Assembly (NCBI GenBank): GCA_910584975.1
Contig: CAJUEA010000005.1
Location: 1 to 55,155, forward strand
Length of the DNA: 55,155 nucleotides
From: an uncultured Christensenella sp.
GTDB lineage: Bacteria > Bacillota > Clostridia > Christensenellales > UBA3700
Direction of reading: 5' to 3'
A model generated the notes under the pieces. The model was not told the origin of the DNA and did no database searches. It saw only the letters and a program-made list of their open reading frames with translations. Positions within the stretch are counted from its first letter, which is position 1; each line of letters opens with the position of its first letter. The position numbers and the translations under genes are program-made. Shown piece by piece: positions 27,001 through 35,733 of this stretch.

Positions 27001-27766
27001 ACCTAAGGGTGAGGCAATACTTTCTGACATTCAAGGTACAGTTTCTCACGATAAAGACAACAGAATTATCACAATCACATCTGACATTGGCGATGTTAAA
27101 GAATATAAGTATAACTACGGACAAACAGTTATCGTGAAAAGTGGCGATAAGGTTGAGGCTGGTACATCACTTACAAAAGGTTCCGTATATCCACAAGATA
27201 TGCTTAGAACTCGTGGCGTAAAGGGTGTTCAAGAGTATTTGATTAAAGAAGTTCAATCTGCTTACTGTTCATCAGGTGTTCATATTAATGATAAGCACAC
27301 TGAAATTATTATCAGACAAATGCTTAAGAAAGTTAAAATTGAAACTCAAGGCGATACAAATATGTTGCCGGGAGATATGTATGATATCTTCACTTATGAA
27401 GAAAACAACGAAAAGACATTGCAAAATGGTGGCAGACCAGCAACTGCTAAGCGTACTTTGCTTGGTATTACAAAAGCAAGCTTGGCTGCAGAATCATTCT
27501 TGTCAGCAGCGTCTTTCCAAGAGACTTCAAGAGTTTTGACATCAGCTGCAATCAAAAACAAGGTTGACAATTTGGTTGGCTTGAAAGAAAATGTTATTTT
27601 GGGCAAGTTGATTCCTGCTGGTACAGGTATGAAATGCTATCAAAATGTTGATGCAAATCTTGCACAAAATCAAGAAATGGAAATCTTTGAAACTGGCGAA
27701 CATATTGATAAGTTCGACTTTGATAGCGACGATGATATGTTTTCTTTCGACAGTGACGAAGAATAA
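24056..27766 (+). CDS. rpoC: DNA-directed RNA polymerase subunit beta'
   Basis: A 1236-residue beta' subunit. The N-terminal zinc finger is CACGKY then CDRCGVLV. The catalytic Mg loop is NADFDGDQMAVHVP. The second zinc site is CKSKQGVCAKCYG, followed by GEPGTQLTMRTFHTGG of the trigger-loop region. The end, DFDSDDDMFSFDSDEE, is acidic like the rpoB tail. A GGAGG site precedes the ATG at 24056. No terminator separates the stop from the SAM-I riboswitch that begins about 10 nt later, so the riboswitch terminator may also end the rpoBC transcript. Confidence 0.97.
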   Translation: MFELNNFSSIQIGVASPDKIRSWSKGEVVNAETINYRTQKPEKGGLYCEVIFGPSRSWECACGKYKKKNEGTVCDRCGVLVTDSKVRRERMGHIELAAPVSHIWYYKGTPSSIGLCLDLGIKDLDSVLYFSRFIVIDPGTTDFVYKQTINDQEYRDAQEKFGRDSFKAMMGAEAIKELLKQLDLEKEAEKLKKEIAKSEGAKKIKASKRLDIIESFRLSGNRPEWMILDVIPVLPPELRPMVPLDGGRYATSDLNDLYRRVITRNKRLKKLIEYGSPDIIVRNEKRMLQEAVDALFDNGRRGKAVTGPGGRELKSLTGMLKGKQGRFRQNLLGKRVDYSGRSVIVVGPELKMYQCGLPKEMALELFKPFVIKKLVELNYCLNIRIARKYIMKGSDEVWNILEDVIKDHPVLLNRAPTLHRLGIQAFEPVLVEGRAIKLHPLACGAFNADFDGDQMAVHVPLSLEAQAEARFLMLATNNILKLSDGNPIVSPSQDMVIGSYYLTIQKNAITIDENNNEVIIDADEYWKAPENYNLKSYRSFNEALMAYQLKEIGLQDVVSIRVVRDIQVEINGEMVKKHCQKNIKTSVGRFIFNEAIPQDLQFVKRYNPELPISESNSPEMDLDLEIDFLVGKSQLSKIVDACFKFKGATETSVVLDKIKAQGYKYSTIGAITTSVFDMHIPKEKYQIVSDTEKIVMDIEKKFRRGLLTEDDRYNQVIQAWTDAKKKVDKILEAGLGKFNPIYMMAHSGARGSMRQISQLCGMRGLVADPSGKTVELPVKANYREGLSVLEYFISSHGGRKGLADTALKTADSGYLTRRLVDVAQDCIVNEEDCGDNKGFVVSAILGADSDKPLEGIGDRIKGRYCMDDIIHPETGEILVKADTLLNAEQAKMVEDAGVKSVRIRSALSCKSKQGVCAKCYGANMASGNIVKLGEAVGVIAAQSIGEPGTQLTMRTFHTGGVATADDITQGLPRVEELFEVRRPKGEAILSDIQGTVSHDKDNRIITITSDIGDVKEYKYNYGQTVIVKSGDKVEAGTSLTKGSVYPQDMLRTRGVKGVQEYLIKEVQSAYCSSGVHINDKHTEIIIRQMLKKVKIETQGDTNMLPGDMYDIFTYEENNEKTLQNGGRPATAKRTLLGITKASLAAESFLSAASFQETSRVLTSAAIKNKVDNLVGLKENVILGKLIPAGTGMKCYQNVDANLAQNQEMEIFETGEHIDKFDFDSDDDMFSFDSDEE

Positions 27767-27775
27767 AAATTGAAT

Positions 27776-27880
27776 AGTTTCTATTATGAGTTGCAGGAGG
27801 GAACGGACCCGTTGATTGCACAGCAACCTAATTTTGTAAGGTGCTAAATTCCGCAAGACGAAATGTCTTGACAGATAGAA
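27776..27880 (+). promoter_or_regulatory. SAM-I (S-box) riboswitch for metK
   Basis: The core S-box segments are all readable. P1 is TTCTAT (779-784) with ATAGAA (875-880). P2 is GTTGC (790-794) with GCAAC (823-827). The kink-turn area is GGAGGGAACGGACCC, and the conserved joining parts are AAGGTGCTAAATTCCGCAAG. TTGACAG (868-874) can pair with CTGTCAA (897-903), which is the terminator loop region, giving an antiterminator that competes with the terminator. S-adenosylmethionine binding is expected to favour termination before metK. No separate promoter is evident between rpoC and the aptamer. Confidence 0.93.
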
Positions 27881-27884
27881 TTTT

Positions 27885-27918
27885 AAAAAAGCTACTCTGT
27901 CAAATGAGTAGCTTTTTT
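27885..27918 (+). terminator. Riboswitch-controlled terminator
   Basis: AAAAAAGCTACTC pairs with GAGTAGCTTTTTT around an 8-nt loop, ending in six T. This is the expression platform of the SAM-I riboswitch. Confidence 0.92.
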
Positions 27919-28081
27919 GAATATATCAATGGGAAATCATATCTAACAATTGTGAAGATAGAATTATGTTTGTAAAACATTTAAATTGTTGTTTTAATAT
28001 TTTGCAAAAATCAAATTTAAATTGCGATTAAAAGTAAAGTTGATTTTTAATAAATTAGTAAAAAAGATAAAAATCACATCA

Positions 28082-28096
28082 AAAATCGGTACTATT
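28082..28096 (+). repeat. AAAATCGRTAYTAA motif copy
   Basis: AAAATCGGTACTATT in the metK leader, preceded by ACATC. Confidence 0.65.
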
Positions 28097-28108
28097 TTGC
28101 AAAATGTA

Positions 28109-28126
28109 GGAAAGATGGAACTTTCC
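28109..28126 (+). promoter_or_regulatory. Hairpin just before the metK ribosome site
   Basis: GGAAAG (109-114) and CTTTCC (121-126) with a 6-nt loop, ending right before AAAAGGAG. It could affect access to the ribosome site. Confidence 0.45.
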
Positions 28127-28140
28127 AAAAGGAGATACAT

Positions 28141-29325
28141 ATGAATAAAAGATTATTTACAAGTGAAAGTGTAACAGAAGGACATCCTGATAAGGTATGT
28201 GATAAAATTTCAGATAGTGTGCTTGATGCAATACTTGCTCAAGACAAAATGGCTAGGGTTGCTTGCGAAACTTGTTGCAACACAGGCTTTGTAATGGTAA
28301 TGGGAGAAATTACTACCACTGCAACCATAGATATTCCTGCAATTGTCAGAAAAGCAGTGTGCGAGATTGGCTACACAAGCAGTGATATGGGATTTGATGG
28401 CAATACCTGTGCTGTTATGACAAGCATTGACAAACAATCTCCAGACATTGCAATGGGTGTGGATAACAGCATTGAGAAAAAGGCAGGTGGAGATATTTAT
28501 GACACAAATGGTGCGGGCGACCAAGGTATGATGTTTGGTTATGCAACTGACGAAACAGAAAGCCTTATGCCAATGCCAATTTATCTTGCTCACAAGCTTA
28601 CAGCAAAGTTGACGGAGGTAAGAAAAAACGGAACTATAAAATATTTGAGACCAGATGGCAAAGCACAAGTTACCATTGAATATGTGGACGACAAACCAAG
28701 CAGAGTGGAGGCAGTTGTGCTTTCTACTCAACACAACCCTGATGTGGAAATGTCAGTTTTGCGTGAAGAGGTTAAAAAACACATTATTGACAAGGTAATT
28801 CCACAAGATTTGGTGGATGAAAACACCAAATATTTTATCAATCCAACCGGCAGATTTGTTATTGGTGGACCACAAGGGGATAGTGGACTTACAGGCAGAA
28901 AAATTATTGTTGACAGCTATGGTGGATATTGCCCTCATGGTGGAGGTGCATTCAGTGGTAAGGACCCAACAAAAGTTGACAGGTCAGCTTGCTATATGGC
29001 AAGACACATTTGCAAAAATATCGTTGCAAGTGGCATTGCAAAAAAATGTCAACTTGATGTTGCGTATGCAATTGGTGTTGCAAAGCCAGTTTCTGTTCAA
29101 GTAAACACTTTTGGAACAAGCAAGTATTCAAATGAGCAAATCACTGAAATTATTATGAAAGTGTTTGATTTAAGACCAAGTGCTTTGATTGATTATTTGG
29201 AGCTTAGAAATCCGATTTATGCAAACTCTTCCAACTACGGACATTTTGGAAGGGATGGATTTAGCTGGGAAAAAACTAATAAAGCAGAGCAAATCAAAAA
29301 ACTTGCAGTTGAGCTTTTCGGTTGA
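28141..29325 (+). CDS. metK: S-adenosylmethionine synthetase
   Basis: A 394-residue enzyme that makes SAM from methionine and ATP, releasing phosphate and pyrophosphate. It has SVTEGHPDKVCDKISD near residue 10, the family hexapeptide region GAGDQGMMFGYA near 122, and GGGAFSGKDPTKVDRSA (P-loop-like) near 260. The length matches the family. Its leader carries a SAM-I riboswitch (27776-27918), so high SAM is expected to shut it off, a classic feedback loop. AAAGGAG lies 7 nt before the ATG. Confidence 0.97.
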   Translation: MNKRLFTSESVTEGHPDKVCDKISDSVLDAILAQDKMARVACETCCNTGFVMVMGEITTTATIDIPAIVRKAVCEIGYTSSDMGFDGNTCAVMTSIDKQSPDIAMGVDNSIEKKAGGDIYDTNGAGDQGMMFGYATDETESLMPMPIYLAHKLTAKLTEVRKNGTIKYLRPDGKAQVTIEYVDDKPSRVEAVVLSTQHNPDVEMSVLREEVKKHIIDKVIPQDLVDENTKYFINPTGRFVIGGPQGDSGLTGRKIIVDSYGGYCPHGGGAFSGKDPTKVDRSACYMARHICKNIVASGIAKKCQLDVAYAIGVAKPVSVQVNTFGTSKYSNEQITEIIMKVFDLRPSALIDYLELRNPIYANSSNYGHFGRDGFSWEKTNKAEQIKKLAVELFG

Positions 29326-29358
29326 TAATATTTAAAATAATTTTGCAAAAATACTGCG

Positions 29359-29373
29359 AAAATCGGTATTAAG
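29359..29373 (+). repeat. AAAATCGRTAYTAA motif copy
   Basis: AAAATCGGTATTAAG between metK and recD2. The left flank TTTTGCAAAAATACTGCG is like that of the copy at 2259. Confidence 0.65.
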
Positions 29374-29412
29374 TTAAAGAATTTCTCGCAAAACAATAGT
29401 TAAAAGGTTGTT

Positions 29413-31635
29413 ATGATAGTAAAAGGGAGTGTGGAAAGAGTTGTTTTCCACAATAATGACAATGGGTACTCAGTTTTAATAATCAGTGATTCTGTTATCA
29501 GTATTACTGCTGTTGGCATTATCCCTCCTGTCAGTGAAGGCGAAGTTGTAGAGCTTGAAGGCGATATGATTATCAACCCAAAATATGGGGAGCAACTGCA
29601 AATTAAAAGTGCAAAAATTTGTTTGCCAAATAGTTTGGATGAAATCGCAAAATATTTGGGCAGTGGACTTTTCAAGGGGATTGGCGAAGTAACAGCTGAC
29701 AATATTGTGGAAGAGTTTGGCGAGCAAACTTTTGAGATTATTGAAAAATATCCGGGCAAGCTTGTAAATGTAAAAGGCATAAGCAAAAACAAAGCAATTC
29801 AACTTCACGAGTCTTTTGTGGAGCTTAAGCATATGCAGGATACAATTGTGGGACTGCAAAAATTAGATATTTCTTTGAATCTAGCTGTTAAAATTTATAA
29901 AACTTATGGTAGTAATACTTTAAGTTTGATAAATGACAATCCATATAAACTTGTGGAAGATGTGGACGGAGTTGGATTCGTCACTGCTGACAGAATAGCG
30001 CACGAGGTGGGAATACAACCAGACAGCGAGTTTAGGATAAGAGCAGGCATTGTTTATTGCCTAAAACAAGCAGCCGCAAACAACGGACATACCTATCTTC
30101 CAAAAGAACATTTGTTTGACATGGTTTTCAAGTTGCTTGGACTAAGCAAGGAAGAAAACAAAATTTTGCTTGAAAGCGTCATTGAACTTATGGAGATAAG
30201 TGGTGTTATCGTAGTGTTGCAAAACAAAAATAGCAGTATTATAATGTTTAATCGCTATTATTTGCTTGAGCGCAAAATTTCGCAAAAACTTATAAGCTTG
30301 AATAATTCTCAAACAGAGTTGCACACAGATGTTCGTGCAGATATAAGCGAGTTTGAAGAGCTTAATGGCTTAAAAATGCACGAAAATCAAGTTAAGGCAA
30401 TAGAAAACGCTGTCAGATACGGCGTCAATGTTATCACAGGTGGTCCCGGAACAGGAAAAACAACAATAATCAAATGTATATTGCACATTTTCAGAAAATT
30501 AAATCTTAACACTCAACTATGTGCACCTACGGGCAGAGCATCAAAAAGGCTTGCAGAGGCAAGTGGCGAACCTGCAAAAACTATTCATCGTTTGTTGGAT
30601 TTAAATTTTAAAGGTGGAAAGGGGTATTTCACATATTCTGAAAACACCACTTTGGAGGCTGATGTTGTCATTGTGGACGAGGTCAGTATGTGCGACGAGT
30701 ATGTTTTCAGTGCTTTGCTTGGTGCAATCAAAAAAGGTGGAAGATTGATTGTCGTTGGCGACAAAGATCAGTTGCCGTCAGTTGGGGCAGGTAATATTTT
30801 GGGAGACATTATTGCTTTCAATAAATTGCCGATAAGCTATCTTACATATATTTATAGGCAAGATCATCATAGCATGATTGTGGAAAATGCTCACAGAATA
30901 AACAATGGAGAAATGCCAATTATTCGCAATAGTGACAGCGATTTTTTGTATTCAAATATAGAAGGACAAGAAAAAATTGCAGAAGTTGTTGTGGATATGG
31001 TAAGCAGAAGAATCCCATCATATATGAAAGTTTCGCCACTTTCCATTCAAGTTTTGTGCCCTTTAAAAAAAGGTGCAAGCGGGGTTAACAACATCAATCG
31101 TCTTTTGCAAAATGCGATAAATCCTTTTTCAAGTGACAAAAAAGAAATTAAAATTGGCGAGCATATTTACAGGCAATTTGACAAAGTAATTCATATTGTA
31201 AACAATTATGATTTGGAATGGGAGAGAGGCGATGAGAGTGGTGTTGGCGTTTTTAATGGTGACATCGGCACGATAATTGATATAAATGAAAATGACGGGA
31301 AACTGGTTGTGGAGTTTGAAGATGAAAGAATTGCAACTTACACAAGAGATATTTTTGACCAGCTTTTACTTGCATACAGCATAAGTGTGCACAAGTCGCA
31401 AGGCAGTGAGTTTGATATTGTAGTCATTGTTTTGATGGGTGGTAGCTATACTATTATGACACGAAATCTTTTGTATACGGCTGTGACAAGAGCAAAAAAA
31501 ATGAGTGTGATTGTGGGAGAGGAAAAGTATCTTTCAAATATGGTTCACAATAATTACACTGCAAAAAGATATACATTGCTAACTCAAATGCTTGAGGAAG
31601 AATACGAAAGACAACAAATTCAACTGGATAACTAA
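29413..31635 (+). CDS. recD2: RecD2-type helicase
   Basis: A 740-residue SF1B 5'-3' DNA helicase of the stand-alone RecD2 (YrrC) family, involved in repair and fork processing without RecBC. The N-terminal third has helix-hairpin-helix-like parts (FKGIGEVTADNIVEEFG, VDGVGFVTADRIAHEVG). Walker A is ITGGPGTGKTTIIKC near residue 340, Walker B VVIVDEVSMCDEY near 420, and motifs V-VI are SISVHKSQGSEFDIVV and TRAKKMS near the end. The length is usual. AAAAGG lies about 6 nt before the ATG. A 130-nt gap separates it from the ComF-like gene. Confidence 0.93.
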   Translation: MIVKGSVERVVFHNNDNGYSVLIISDSVISITAVGIIPPVSEGEVVELEGDMIINPKYGEQLQIKSAKICLPNSLDEIAKYLGSGLFKGIGEVTADNIVEEFGEQTFEIIEKYPGKLVNVKGISKNKAIQLHESFVELKHMQDTIVGLQKLDISLNLAVKIYKTYGSNTLSLINDNPYKLVEDVDGVGFVTADRIAHEVGIQPDSEFRIRAGIVYCLKQAAANNGHTYLPKEHLFDMVFKLLGLSKEENKILLESVIELMEISGVIVVLQNKNSSIIMFNRYYLLERKISQKLISLNNSQTELHTDVRADISEFEELNGLKMHENQVKAIENAVRYGVNVITGGPGTGKTTIIKCILHIFRKLNLNTQLCAPTGRASKRLAEASGEPAKTIHRLLDLNFKGGKGYFTYSENTTLEADVVIVDEVSMCDEYVFSALLGAIKKGGRLIVVGDKDQLPSVGAGNILGDIIAFNKLPISYLTYIYRQDHHSMIVENAHRINNGEMPIIRNSDSDFLYSNIEGQEKIAEVVVDMVSRRIPSYMKVSPLSIQVLCPLKKGASGVNNINRLLQNAINPFSSDKKEIKIGEHIYRQFDKVIHIVNNYDLEWERGDESGVGVFNGDIGTIIDINENDGKLVVEFEDERIATYTRDIFDQLLLAYSISVHKSQGSEFDIVVIVLMGGSYTIMTRNLLYTAVTRAKKMSVIVGEEKYLSNMVHNNYTAKRYTLLTQMLEEEYERQQIQLDN

Positions 31636-31776
31636 GCAGTTTATTTGGCTAATATTTTGTTGCGCTAATAAAGTGCAGTTATAAAAATAAAGCATAATTT
31701 ATTGCAGTTTTAGGATAATAAAAAGTTTAGTTAGTGAAATTTTAATGCAAAAAAGTTTTGTTGGGTGCGAAGAAAA

Positions 31777-32649
31777 ATGGAAATGAAAAATAAAGAAAAA
31801 ACTTCAAAAAATTCAATAACCCATCAAAAATCGGGTGTAAAATGCAAAAATTTGCGCAAAAAAGGGAAATTGAAATTGTTGTTTGGTAAAATTGGTGCAG
31901 TGATATCAAAAGCAGTTTACCCAGATGATTGCAACTGCATTGTGTGTGAAAAAGAAATCCCAAAAGGCAGTAAATATTGTCTTTGTGAACAATGCTTTAG
32001 GACATTTCCTTTTAACAATGGCAGAATTTGTGTGAAGTGTGATAGTCCAGTTGGAAATGAGGCAAATTATTGCATTGATTGCCAAAATAATACCAAGCAT
32101 TTTGATTTTGTTCGTAGCAGTCTTGTTTATGAAAAAGAGGCTCAACGGATTGTGCTTGATATGAAGTTTAACAACAATCGTTGGATAGAAAAGCACTTTG
32201 CAGAAATGTTGTTTGACACATACAATCAAAATCATTTGGATGCAGAAATTGTCATTCCTGTGCCGTTATCTTACAAAAGAGAAAAACAAAGAGGATATAA
32301 CCAAGCACTACTGCTTGCAAAAAGTCTTGCTGAAAAGCTAAAATTGCCATTAGCTGACGATGTTGTGCTTAAAGTTGTGGATAACAAACAGCAGTCCTCA
32401 TTGTCTGCTCGAGAGAGACGAGAAAATGTGAAAGGTGTTTATAATTTGCAAAATGCAAGCATTGTGAAAGGCAAAAAAGTTTTGCTTGTGGATGATATTC
32501 TAACAACGGGCAGTACTTTGAGTGAAATTAGCCGTTTGCTTAAAAAAGCAGGGGCGAGTGCAGTTTATGGTTTGGTTGTTGCAAGTCCACAGTACAAAGT
32601 GCCAGCAGAGCAAAATGAAGATTTGACTGATTTTGAAATTATAAGCTAA
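31777..32649 (+). CDS. ComF family phosphoribosyltransferase-like protein
   Basis: About 290 residues. A ComF double zinc finger (CNCIVCEKEIPKGSKYCLCE, then CVKCDSPVGNEANYCIDC) precedes a type I phosphoribosyltransferase domain with VPVPLSYKREKQRGYNQ and the PRPP loop VLLVDDILTTGST. ComF acts in DNA uptake for transformation in competent bacteria, but many homologues have no known role. The start is uncertain: GTG 31765 and ATGs at 31777 and 31783 are in frame and none has a good ribosome site. The first 45 residues are Lys/Ser-rich, not family-like, and include a degenerate copy of the AAAATCGG motif (31827-31840), so the true start may lie further in. Confidence 0.85.
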   Translation: MEMKNKEKTSKNSITHQKSGVKCKNLRKKGKLKLLFGKIGAVISKAVYPDDCNCIVCEKEIPKGSKYCLCEQCFRTFPFNNGRICVKCDSPVGNEANYCIDCQNNTKHFDFVRSSLVYEKEAQRIVLDMKFNNNRWIEKHFAEMLFDTYNQNHLDAEIVIPVPLSYKREKQRGYNQALLLAKSLAEKLKLPLADDVVLKVVDNKQQSSLSARERRENVKGVYNLQNASIVKGKKVLLVDDILTTGSTLSEISRLLKKAGASAVYGLVVASPQYKVPAEQNEDLTDFEIIS

Positions 32650-32803
32650 AAATAATATCCGGCAATTTAATTTGAAATTCAAGTTAAAATTTTTCAGTTT
32701 TCTTAAAATGTCAAAAAATTGAGATAATTAAAATAATATTGTGAATTTGCACAAATTTTGCACGCAAGTTTACAATATTTTTTATTATATAATAATATGC
32801 TAA

Positions 32804-32832
32804 TTGACATATGGCAAATTTTGGTGTAAAAT
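32804..32832 (+). promoter_or_regulatory. secA promoter
   Basis: TTGACA (32804-32809), a 17-bp spacer, TAAAAT (32827-32832), about 70 nt before the AAGGA site of secA. Confidence 0.7.
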
Positions 32833-32909
32833 AAAAAAGAATATATGCAAATATTTTCTTAATGTTGCTAGCGCATTGCTAAATTCAACAACATTATCAA
32901 GGATGACAT

Positions 32910-35582
32910 ATGGGATTGTTTTCTAAATTGTTTCCTAATGCTAATGACAGGGAAATAACAAAACTTAATAAAAAAGCTGATGAAATTGAAGCTTTGGAAG
33001 AGGAATATAAAAATTTATCAGAAGAGGCTTTGAAGGCAAAAACTGCTGAATTTAAACAAAGACTTGCAGACGGCGCGAGTTTGGATGATATTTTGACAGA
33101 AGCTTTTGCAACCGTAAGAGAGGCAAGTGATAGAGTGCTTGGCTTAAGACATTTCCATGTGCAGTTGATGGGTGGTATTGCATTGCACCAAGGACGAATT
33201 GCACAAATGGCAACAGGTGAAGGAAAAACTTTGGTTGCAACATTGCCGGCATACTTGAATGCTTTGAGTGGCGAAGGTATGCATATCGTTACAGTCAATG
33301 ACTATCTTGCAAAGCGTGATGCGGAGTGGATGGGCAAAGTTTACAAATACTTAGGCTTGACTGTTGGTGTGGTTGTGCCTCAAATGAGCAATGAGGATAA
33401 ACAAGCTGCATACAATTGCGATATTATTTATGCCACAAACAACGAGCTTGGCTTTGATTACTTAAGAGACAATATGATTGTTCAAATTAGTCAAAAAATG
33501 CAAAGAAAACTTAACTTCGCCATTGTGGACGAGGTGGATAGCATTTTGATTGATGAGGCAAGAACTCCATTGATTATCAGTGGTATGGGCGAAAAATCAA
33601 GCGAAACTTACACTCGTGCAAACGCTTTTGCTAAGTCTTTGAATGAAGATGACTATATTGTTGAGGAAAAAGAAAAAACTGTTCGCCTATCCGATGAAGG
33701 TGTTGCAAAAGCAGAAAGATATTTTGCTTTGGAAAACTATGCTGACATTGAAAATCAAGATTTGGCACATTATGTTAACAATGCTTTAAGAGCAAATGTT
33801 ATAATGAAAAAAGATGTTGACTATGTGGTTAAAGACAACGAGGTTATCATTGTTGACGAGTTTACTGGTCGTCTTATGGAGGGCAGAAGATATAGCGAGG
33901 GTTTGCACCAAGCCATTGAGGCAAAGGAAAAAGTTGCAATCAAGGCAGAGTCAAAAACTCTTGCAACAATCACTTTCCAAAACTTTTTCAGACTTTACAA
34001 AAAATTGTCAGGTATGACAGGTACTGCAAAAACAGAGGAAAAAGAGTTTAATGATATTTACAACCTTGATGTTGTGGTGTTGCCAACAAACAAGCCAATT
34101 CAAAGAGTGGATGAAAATGATAGGCTTTACACAACAAAAAAAGGCAAAATTAAAGCTTTGGTTCAAGATATTGCTGCACATCATCAAACAGGACAACCAA
34201 TATTGGTGGGAACATCAAATGTTGAGGACTCTGAGGCTTTGTCAAAAATCTTGAAGGCAAACAAGATTAATCACAATGTTTTGAATGCAAAAAATCACAA
34301 GAGTGAGGCAGAAATCATTGCTCAAGCAGGAAAAATCGGTGCAGTTACAATCGCCACAAACATGGCAGGTCGTGGTACAGATATTATGCTTGGAGGTAAT
34401 GCAGAATATCTTGCAAAAGAGAGAATGGAAAAAAATGGTTACAGCGAGGAAATGATTGCAGAGGCAACATCTTATGCTGTTATCACTGACCCTGAAATAT
34501 TGAAAGCAAGAGAGGAATATCAAAAATATTACGAGCAATTCAAGCAAATTACGGATAAAGAAAAAGAGCAAGTTAAAGCTTTGGGTGGACTTAGAATTGT
34601 GGGCACATGCCGTAATGACAGCAGGCGTATTGATGACCAGCTGCGTGGTAGAAGTGGCAGACAAGGTGACCCGGGTTCCAGCGTATTCTACTTGAGTATG
34701 GAAGATGATATGTTGCGTGTGTTTGGTGGCGAAACAATGCAAAACATTGCAGCAAAACTTAATGTTGATGAGGACCAAGTTATTGAACTTTCAATGCTTA
34801 CAAAGCAGATTGAGCATGCACAAGCAAGAATTGAAGGCAGAGATTTCAGCATAAGAAAAAGTGTGCTTGCTTATGACGATGTTATGAATGTTCAAAGAAA
34901 TTTGATATACGAACAAAGAAACAAAGTTCTTGACGGCCTTGATATGTCAAATCAAATTGAAAAAATGATTATTGAACAGGTTGAAATTATCTGCAATAAT
35001 TATATTGATATGACAGTTGGTTACAAGTCTTGGGATTATGAAGGTTTTAACATTGCTTTGGAACAAAAAGTTTTGGCAGATGGTACAAATCTTATAACAG
35101 AGGAGTTTTGTTCTGTTTACAACGCAATCAAAATCAGAGACGGCATTTTAGATGAAGTTTTCCGTCAATATGATGCAAAAGTGGCAGATGCAACAGAAAA
35201 CGGAATTGATTTTCACGAGGTTGAAAGAGTTGTGCTTTTGAGAAATGTTGACTCTAAATGGATGGACCACATTGATAGTTTGCACAGATTAAGAAAGGGT
35301 ATCGGACTTATGGCATATGGTCAAAAGGATCCTGTTATTGCATACAAAAACAACGCAATCGATATGTTTGATGAGATGATTGATGCAATTAATCGTGATA
35401 CTGTTGCAACGCTTTGTAAAGGCGTTTTAAGAGCTAATGTGGAGAGAAAAAAGGTTGCAGAGGAGTCTAGCACAAACGAAAATAAAACAGTTGTAAACAA
35501 GGATAAAAAGATTGGCAGAAATGACCCTTGTCCTTGTGGCTCAGGCAGAAAATACAAAAACTGCTGTGGAAATAATGTGTAG
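32910..35582 (+). CDS. secA: Protein translocase ATPase SecA
   Basis: An 890-residue motor that pushes preproteins through SecYEG. Walker A is QMATGEGKTLVATLP (about residues 98-112), the DEAD-type box is VDEVDSILIDEARTPLIISG, and the second nucleotide-binding fold has NMAGRGTDIMLGGNAEY and GRSGRQGDPGSS. The protein crosslinking and helical scaffold regions are intact. The C-terminus IGRNDPCPCGSGRKYKNCC is the SEC-C zinc motif that binds SecB or ribosomes. The length is normal. It has its own promoter. Confidence 0.97.
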   Translation: MGLFSKLFPNANDREITKLNKKADEIEALEEEYKNLSEEALKAKTAEFKQRLADGASLDDILTEAFATVREASDRVLGLRHFHVQLMGGIALHQGRIAQMATGEGKTLVATLPAYLNALSGEGMHIVTVNDYLAKRDAEWMGKVYKYLGLTVGVVVPQMSNEDKQAAYNCDIIYATNNELGFDYLRDNMIVQISQKMQRKLNFAIVDEVDSILIDEARTPLIISGMGEKSSETYTRANAFAKSLNEDDYIVEEKEKTVRLSDEGVAKAERYFALENYADIENQDLAHYVNNALRANVIMKKDVDYVVKDNEVIIVDEFTGRLMEGRRYSEGLHQAIEAKEKVAIKAESKTLATITFQNFFRLYKKLSGMTGTAKTEEKEFNDIYNLDVVVLPTNKPIQRVDENDRLYTTKKGKIKALVQDIAAHHQTGQPILVGTSNVEDSEALSKILKANKINHNVLNAKNHKSEAEIIAQAGKIGAVTIATNMAGRGTDIMLGGNAEYLAKERMEKNGYSEEMIAEATSYAVITDPEILKAREEYQKYYEQFKQITDKEKEQVKALGGLRIVGTCRNDSRRIDDQLRGRSGRQGDPGSSVFYLSMEDDMLRVFGGETMQNIAAKLNVDEDQVIELSMLTKQIEHAQARIEGRDFSIRKSVLAYDDVMNVQRNLIYEQRNKVLDGLDMSNQIEKMIIEQVEIICNNYIDMTVGYKSWDYEGFNIALEQKVLADGTNLITEEFCSVYNAIKIRDGILDEVFRQYDAKVADATENGIDFHEVERVVLLRNVDSKWMDHIDSLHRLRKGIGLMAYGQKDPVIAYKNNAIDMFDEMIDAINRDTVATLCKGVLRANVERKKVAEESSTNENKTVVNKDKKIGRNDPCPCGSGRKYKNCCGNNV

Positions 35583-35614
35583 GCAAAATTTGTAAAATTT
35601 TCAATAAACAATCA

Positions 35615-35629
35615 AAAATCGGCATTAAT
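35615..35629 (+). repeat. AAAATCGRTAYTAA motif copy
   Basis: AAAATCGGCATTAAT, 33 nt after the secA stop, preceded by CAATC. Confidence 0.6.
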
Positions 35630-35733
35630 TTGAGATGTATTTCAATTTTTGCCACTAAAATCAAATGTAGTTGACAAAAAAATATTGCAGTTTGGCAAAA
35701 AAAAAGCCAAACAAATTAAATAAGGAAATATTT

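Noticed and set aside
34325..34345. AAAATCGGTGCAGT inside secA
   Set aside because: Only the first nine or ten bases match, and they code for the conserved KIGAVT segment.
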